Source of the DNA: JACZWZ01 sp036478235
GTDB taxonomy: Bacteria > Actinomycetota > Acidimicrobiia > Spongiisociales > UBA11373
Length of the DNA stretch: 37,620 nt
NCBI GenBank assembly: GCA_036478235.1
Contig: JAZGDZ010000061.1
Coordinates: 1 to 37,620, forward strand
Direction of reading: 5' to 3'
Positions 35,396-37,620 of this stretch are shown piece after piece. The position numbers and the translations under genes are program-made. Each line of letters opens with the position of its first letter. Position 1 is the stretch's first letter. The notes below the pieces were generated by a model. The model did not search any database. It saw only the letters and a list, made by a program, of their open reading frames with translations, and had not been told where the DNA came from.

Positions 35396-35451
35396 AGACA
35401 TCAGACATCAGACATCAGACATCAGACATCAGACATCAGACATCAGACATC
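35396..35451. repeat. Eight perfect AGACATC heptads
   Basis: AGACATC is repeated eight times without mismatch (56 bp). It begins 22 bases upstream of the acyl-CoA dehydrogenase start, where the leader and promoter are expected. Such a short perfect array can change length by slippage and so alter promoter spacing. Confidence 0.97.
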
Positions 35452-35475
35452 AGGATGGTGTCCGATCTGCTATCT

Positions 35476-35524
35476 GAGATCCGAAATCTGAAATCCGAGA
35501 TCCGAGATCCGAGATCTGAAATCC
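35476..35524. repeat. Seven GARATCY heptads
   Basis: A second array with the same period: GAGATCC, GAAATCT, GAAATCC, GAGATCC, GAGATCC, GAGATCT, GAAATCC. Each differs from the next by purine or pyrimidine exchanges only. It lies 24 bases from the first array in the same intergenic region, downstream of the WhiB stop. Confidence 0.93.
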
Positions 35525-35557
35525 GAATCACCCCGAGCACAGCGAGGTGACTGTCGA

Positions 35558-35821
35558 CTACGCGCTGCGCCGAAGGGTTCGGCGCCGATCGCGCTCCGTC
35601 ATGGCCCCCCACACTCCATACCGCACCCTTGCGGCGAGCGCCCAATCCCTGCACTCCGCCAGCACCGGACACCCCCGACAGATTCGGACCGCCTCATCGG
35701 GGTGTCCTTCGGGTCCTGGAAAGAACACGTCCGGGTCGACGGCGCGGCAGGCGGCGTACGCGGCCCAGGGCCGCTCATCGAGATCGACCAGCAAGATGTC
35801 GGTGGGTACGGGCGTCGTCAT
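35558..35821 (-). CDS. WhiB-family iron-sulfur regulator
   Basis: An 87-residue actinobacterial regulator. The four cluster cysteines are C25 (AACRAVDPDVFFP), C48 and C51 (RICRGCPV) and C57 (AECRDW), and the GVWGAMTERDRR turn that contacts sigma factor is intact. WhiB proteins bind a [4Fe-4S] cluster and control development, redox response or resistance genes with SigA. GGAGG is placed well before ATG 35819-35821. Which WhiB subgroup it is cannot be decided from length alone. Confidence 0.94.
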   Translation of the reverse strand: MTTPVPTDILLVDLDERPWAAYAACRAVDPDVFFPGPEGHPDEAVRICRGCPVLAECRDWALAARVRYGVWGAMTERDRRRTLRRSA

Positions 35822-35956
35822 TTCCTCCCCATTTGTACGGGCTCGCCGTTATGACGGTGTGAAGGGCGCCTGAGGTTCCCGTGAGAAACTCTCTTTTTGG
35901 CGGCGCGGGGCGCCAGCAGGAGTACAATCCCGCTCCTTCGTCACGGAAGTCGACGC

Positions 35957-36394
35957 GTGCTCTATTTCGCATACAACGCGAACATCGCCCCGGGCCGTAT
36001 CGAGGCGATCGCCCCCGCAGCAAGCTTCGAGTTCATCGCCCATCTCCCGGAGTGGAAGATGGAGTTCACCATCCTCAATGGCTCGGGAGGACTGCCCAAC
36101 GTCCGCCCCCTGCCGGGAAACACGGTTTGGGGAGCCATTTTCTTGGTACCGGACAAGGAGCTCCTCGCCATCGATGAGGTCGAAGCATCTGAGGGACGGG
36201 TGCCGACACGAATCCAGGCCATGGATCGCGAGGGCAGGAGGCACGACGTCGTGACCCACGTCAGCCGGACCGAGTCGCATGATGCGCTCGACCCCGAGCA
36301 GCCCTACCTGGAGCTCATGGTCCAGGGAAGCCGGCACTGGAAGCTACCCACGGGCTGGGTCGCAGCACTCGAGGAGCAGCTCGAGGAGTTCTGA
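35957..36394 (+). CDS. Gamma-glutamylcyclotransferase-like protein
   Basis: A 145-residue protein with the GGCT (AIG2/ChaC-like) fold: LYFAYNANIAPGRI at the start corresponds to the YGSN substrate loop, though here it reads YNAN, and IDEVEASEGR carries the catalytic-type Glu. These enzymes release 5-oxoproline from gamma-glutamyl amines or peptides; the substrate is unknown. I chose GTG 35957 with GGAAG upstream, because residues added by earlier starts do not match the family. TACAAT (35923-35928) may be the -10 box. Confidence 0.78.
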   Translation: MLYFAYNANIAPGRIEAIAPAASFEFIAHLPEWKMEFTILNGSGGLPNVRPLPGNTVWGAIFLVPDKELLAIDEVEASEGRVPTRIQAMDREGRRHDVVTHVSRTESHDALDPEQPYLELMVQGSRHWKLPTGWVAALEEQLEEF

Positions 36395-36397
36395 CCC

Positions 36398-36757
36398 TTG
36401 CCGAATCCCGGCGCCATCGTCGTCGGCGCCATCTTCGGGCTGGGGATCGGCGTCGTTGGGGCGATTCCGTTCCTTGCCGTCGGGTGGGATCCTTCGACCC
36501 TGAGCGGCCAGACGGCGCTGATCCTCGTCGGACTCGCTGCCCAATTCGTGGCCGGGTACGCCGCGGCCCGGATAGCCTCAGCAGACCACGGGCTCCACGG
36601 AGGTCTTGCAGCCCTGACCCTCTATGCCGCCGTCGCCATCATCTCGCTCGCGGCCGCCCAGGAGCCCTCGACCGCCACCCTCCTCGCCGGAGCCGTCATC
36701 GCCCTGACGATGGGGACCGTTGCGGGCGTGCTGGCTCGGGGGCGCACCGAACGATGA
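36398..36757 (+). CDS. Small four-helix membrane protein
   Basis: A 119-residue protein starting at TTG, three bases after the cyclotransferase stop. It has four hydrophobic segments (IVVGAIFGLGIGVVGAIPFLAVG, ALILVGLAAQFVAGYAAARIA, GGLAALTLYAAVAIISLAA, TLLAGAVIALTMGTVAGVLA), separated by short loops. The Gly/Ala-rich pattern is like the TIGR04086-type proteins, but I cannot assign a function. Probably co-transcribed with its upstream neighbour. Confidence 0.65.
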   Translation: MPNPGAIVVGAIFGLGIGVVGAIPFLAVGWDPSTLSGQTALILVGLAAQFVAGYAAARIASADHGLHGGLAALTLYAAVAIISLAAAQEPSTATLLAGAVIALTMGTVAGVLARGRTER

Positions 36758-36763
36758 CGCGAC

Positions 36764-36792
36764 TTGCAGAAACCCGCATTCGGCTGCATCCT
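36764..36792 (+). promoter_or_regulatory. Candidate rnpB promoter
   Basis: TTGCAG (36764-36769) and CATCCT (36787-36792) are separated by 17 bases and would start transcription close to 36798, where the first helix of RNase P RNA begins. The -35 match is good and the -10 match fair. Confidence 0.45.
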
Positions 36793-36796
36793 GAGG

Positions 36797-37155
36797 GGGA
36801 GTTCGCCGGGCGGCCGCGGCGCCAGCGGCGCCGAGGAAAGTCCGGACTCCACAGGGCACGGTGCTGGGTAACGCCCAGGCGGGGAGACCCGACGGAAAGT
36901 GCAGCAGAGAGCAGACCGCCGATGGCCTCCGGGCACAGGCAAGGGTGAAACGGTGGTGTAAGAGACCACCAGCGCCGCGGGTGACCGCGGTGGCTCGGCA
37001 AACCCCACCGGGAGCAAGGCCAAGCAGGGACAGGGTGGCCCGCCCGTTACGTCCCGGGTAGGCCGCACGAGCCCGACCGGCAACGGCGGGCCCAGATAGA
37101 TGGCCGCCGCCGGCCCTTCGGGTCGGCACAGAATCCGGCTTACAGGCGAACTCGC
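36797..37155 (+). ncRNA. rnpB: RNase P RNA, bacterial type A
   Basis: The ribozyme that cuts the 5' leader of tRNA precursors. The first helix is GAGTTCGCC (36799-36807) pairing with GGCGAACTC (37145-37153). Universally conserved pieces follow in order: GAGGAAAGTCCGGACTCC, the CAGGGCACGGTGCTGGGTAAC region, GAAACGGTGG with TAAGAGACCACCAGC, AGATAGATGGCCGCC, and ACAGAATCCGGCTTACAG near the 3' end. Length about 357 bases. Ends are placed by the first helix. Confidence 0.96.
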
Positions 37156-37159
37156 CACA

Positions 37160-37183
37160 TGAGGGGCCCTTCGGGGCCCCTCA
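37160..37183 (+). terminator. rnpB terminator hairpin
   Basis: GAGGGGCC (37161-37168) pairs with GGCCCCTC (37175-37182) around CTTCGG, extended by an outer T-A pair. It follows the RNase P RNA by seven bases. No T-run follows, as is common in high-GC actinobacteria. Confidence 0.75.
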
Positions 37184-37203
37184 CCGCGTGCTGTCACGCG
37201 AGA

Positions 37204-37228
37204 TGGGGAGCGGACCGACCGCTCCCCA
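37204..37228. repeat. Second strong hairpin downstream of rnpB
   Basis: TGGGGAGCGG (37204-37213) pairs with CCGCTCCCCA (37219-37228) around ACCGA, a 10-bp perfect stem. It may be a backup terminator for rnpB. The 37184-37368 interval holds no gene otherwise, only this hairpin and the S and R repeats. Confidence 0.6.
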
Positions 37229-37246
37229 CTCTCAGACCAAAAGGTA

Positions 37247-37359
37247 AGTCCGCGCCTAGCGGCGCGTCCTCCATGCCGATGGCTCTTCGCCTCACGGCTC
37301 ATCGCTGTGCGGTCCAGGGTCCCCAGCCCCAGACCGCCGAGTCCGCGCCTAACGGCGCG
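37247..37359. repeat. Dispersed repeat cluster: S, inverted R, S
   Basis: S copies AGTCCGCGCCTAGCGGCGCG (37247-37266) and AGTCCGCGCCTAACGGCGCG (37340-37359) flank an R copy in reverse orientation (37279-37310, ATGGCTCTTCGCC ... CGCTGTGC). The same pieces occur at 24466-24525. S contains the stem CGCC-taR-GGCG. The downstream S copy ends 9 bases before the stop of the aquaporin remnant. Confidence 0.75.
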
Positions 37360-37368
37360 TCCTCCTAC

Positions 37369-37491
37369 TCAGCTGAATGAATCCCTGATGTCTCCCATGT
37401 CGTCCATGAGGTCGGTATCACCGGTGACCACGACCTTGTAGAGGACCCAGGCGATAACGGCGCCGACCAACGGGCCGGCGATGTAGACGCT
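37369..37491 (-). pseudogene. C-terminal end of an aquaporin/MIP gene, cut by an IS
   Basis: The minus strand encodes (A)SVYIAGPLVGAVIAWVLYKVV, the last helix of a major intrinsic protein (water or glycerol channel), then the tail VTGDTDLMDDMGDIRDSFS and TGA (37369-37371). Only about 40 residues remain. Upstream, homology ends at the GCTAGC sequence where the insertion element begins, so the gene has been interrupted; the N-terminal part should lie outside the window. Confidence 0.7.
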
Positions 37492-37620
37492 AGCTGTGCA
37501 TCGCGGGGAGGTTGTCCCCGATGATGCTGGTGGGGGTTGCCCAGTCGAGCGATCCGTGGGATCGGTGGTGATTGTAGAAGTGGATGAATCCGTCGTAGCC
37601 GTGGGTGCGTTGGGTTTCTG
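37489..37620 (-). mobile_element. IS481-type element, terminal part, in GCTAGC target
   Basis: The element end begins TGTGCATCGC at 37495, right after GCTAGC (37489-37494). IS481 members begin with TGT and duplicate NCTAGN targets on insertion, which is exactly what this junction shows on one side. The other end and second target copy lie outside the window. The insertion breaks an aquaporin-type gene. Confidence 0.65.
37490..37620 (-). CDS. IS481-family transposase, C-terminus only
   Basis: The last 43 codons of a DDE transposase on the minus strand: TQRTHGYDGFIHFYNHHRSHG then SLDWATPTSIIGDNLPAMHS and a stop. FIHFYNHHRSHGSL is the conserved end of the integrase core in IS481 and related IS3-like enzymes, whose catalytic Glu lies upstream outside the window. 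The stop TAG (37490-37492) is part of the GCTAGC target, so the element appears to borrow its stop codon from host DNA. Confidence 0.82.
   Translation of the reverse strand, partial: ETQRTHGYDGFIHFYNHHRSHGSLDWATPTSIIGDNLPAMHS

Noticed and set aside
35396..35524. Possible CRISPR array
   Set aside because: The units are 7 bp with no spacers, so this is a simple tandem repeat.

Overview
The window looks like chromosomal DNA of a high-GC actinomycete-type bacterium, probably from a deep branch such as Acidimicrobiia. It has a WhiB-family regulator, a DUF222/HNH protein, a mycobacterial-style exonuclease/GIY-YIG fusion, split transhydrogenase subunits (PntAA/PntAB/PntB), many GTG starts, and genes joined by ATGA, GTGA or TGATG overlaps. 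The class assignment is inference.

Layout. 0-3 kb: end of a small Cys-rich protein, a NYN-domain protein, and a divergent lipoprotein M1 aminopeptidase. 3-8.9 kb: an NADPH module (gnd-zwf, then pntAA-pntAB-pntB). 8.9-13.5 kb: a 163-bp palindromic element, a nitroreductase, a small lipoprotein, two DUF998 membrane proteins divergent from a TetR regulator, and an HNH protein. 13.7-17.3 kb: a four-gene glycine-betaine/choline-type ABC importer. 17.3-18.9 kb: a DUF1684 protein and a TrmH/SpoU-type RNA methyltransferase.

18.85-22.7 kb is the most unusual part. A 3' remnant of cobalamin-dependent methionine synthase (metH, minus strand) is followed by a complete cobalamin-independent metE (plus strand) under a SAM-I riboswitch. 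A second, nearly identical SAM-I riboswitch lies downstream of metE on the minus strand, in the orientation expected for the lost metH promoter. It now has no gene of its own. The simplest reading is replacement of metH by a metE cassette.

22.3-25.5 kb: cupin, exonuclease/GIY-YIG fusion, a hairpin and dispersed-repeat cluster, and a threonine/serine dehydratase-like enzyme. 25.5-33.1 kb: a tightly overlapping run encoding a thioredoxin-like lipoprotein, a degenerate Lgt-like membrane protein and a full System I cytochrome c maturation set (ccmA, B, C, D, E, F, H, I, G), including a 37-residue CcmD. 33.1-35.6 kb: a glutaryl-CoA-dehydrogenase-like gene overlapping trpD, preceded by two heptanucleotide repeat arrays, then WhiB. 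36-37.2 kb: a gamma-glutamylcyclotransferase-like protein, a small membrane protein and the RNase P RNA gene rnpB. 37.2-37.6 kb: more copies of the dispersed repeat, then the C-terminal end of an aquaporin gene cut by an IS481-type element whose target and terminal sequence can be read at the junction.
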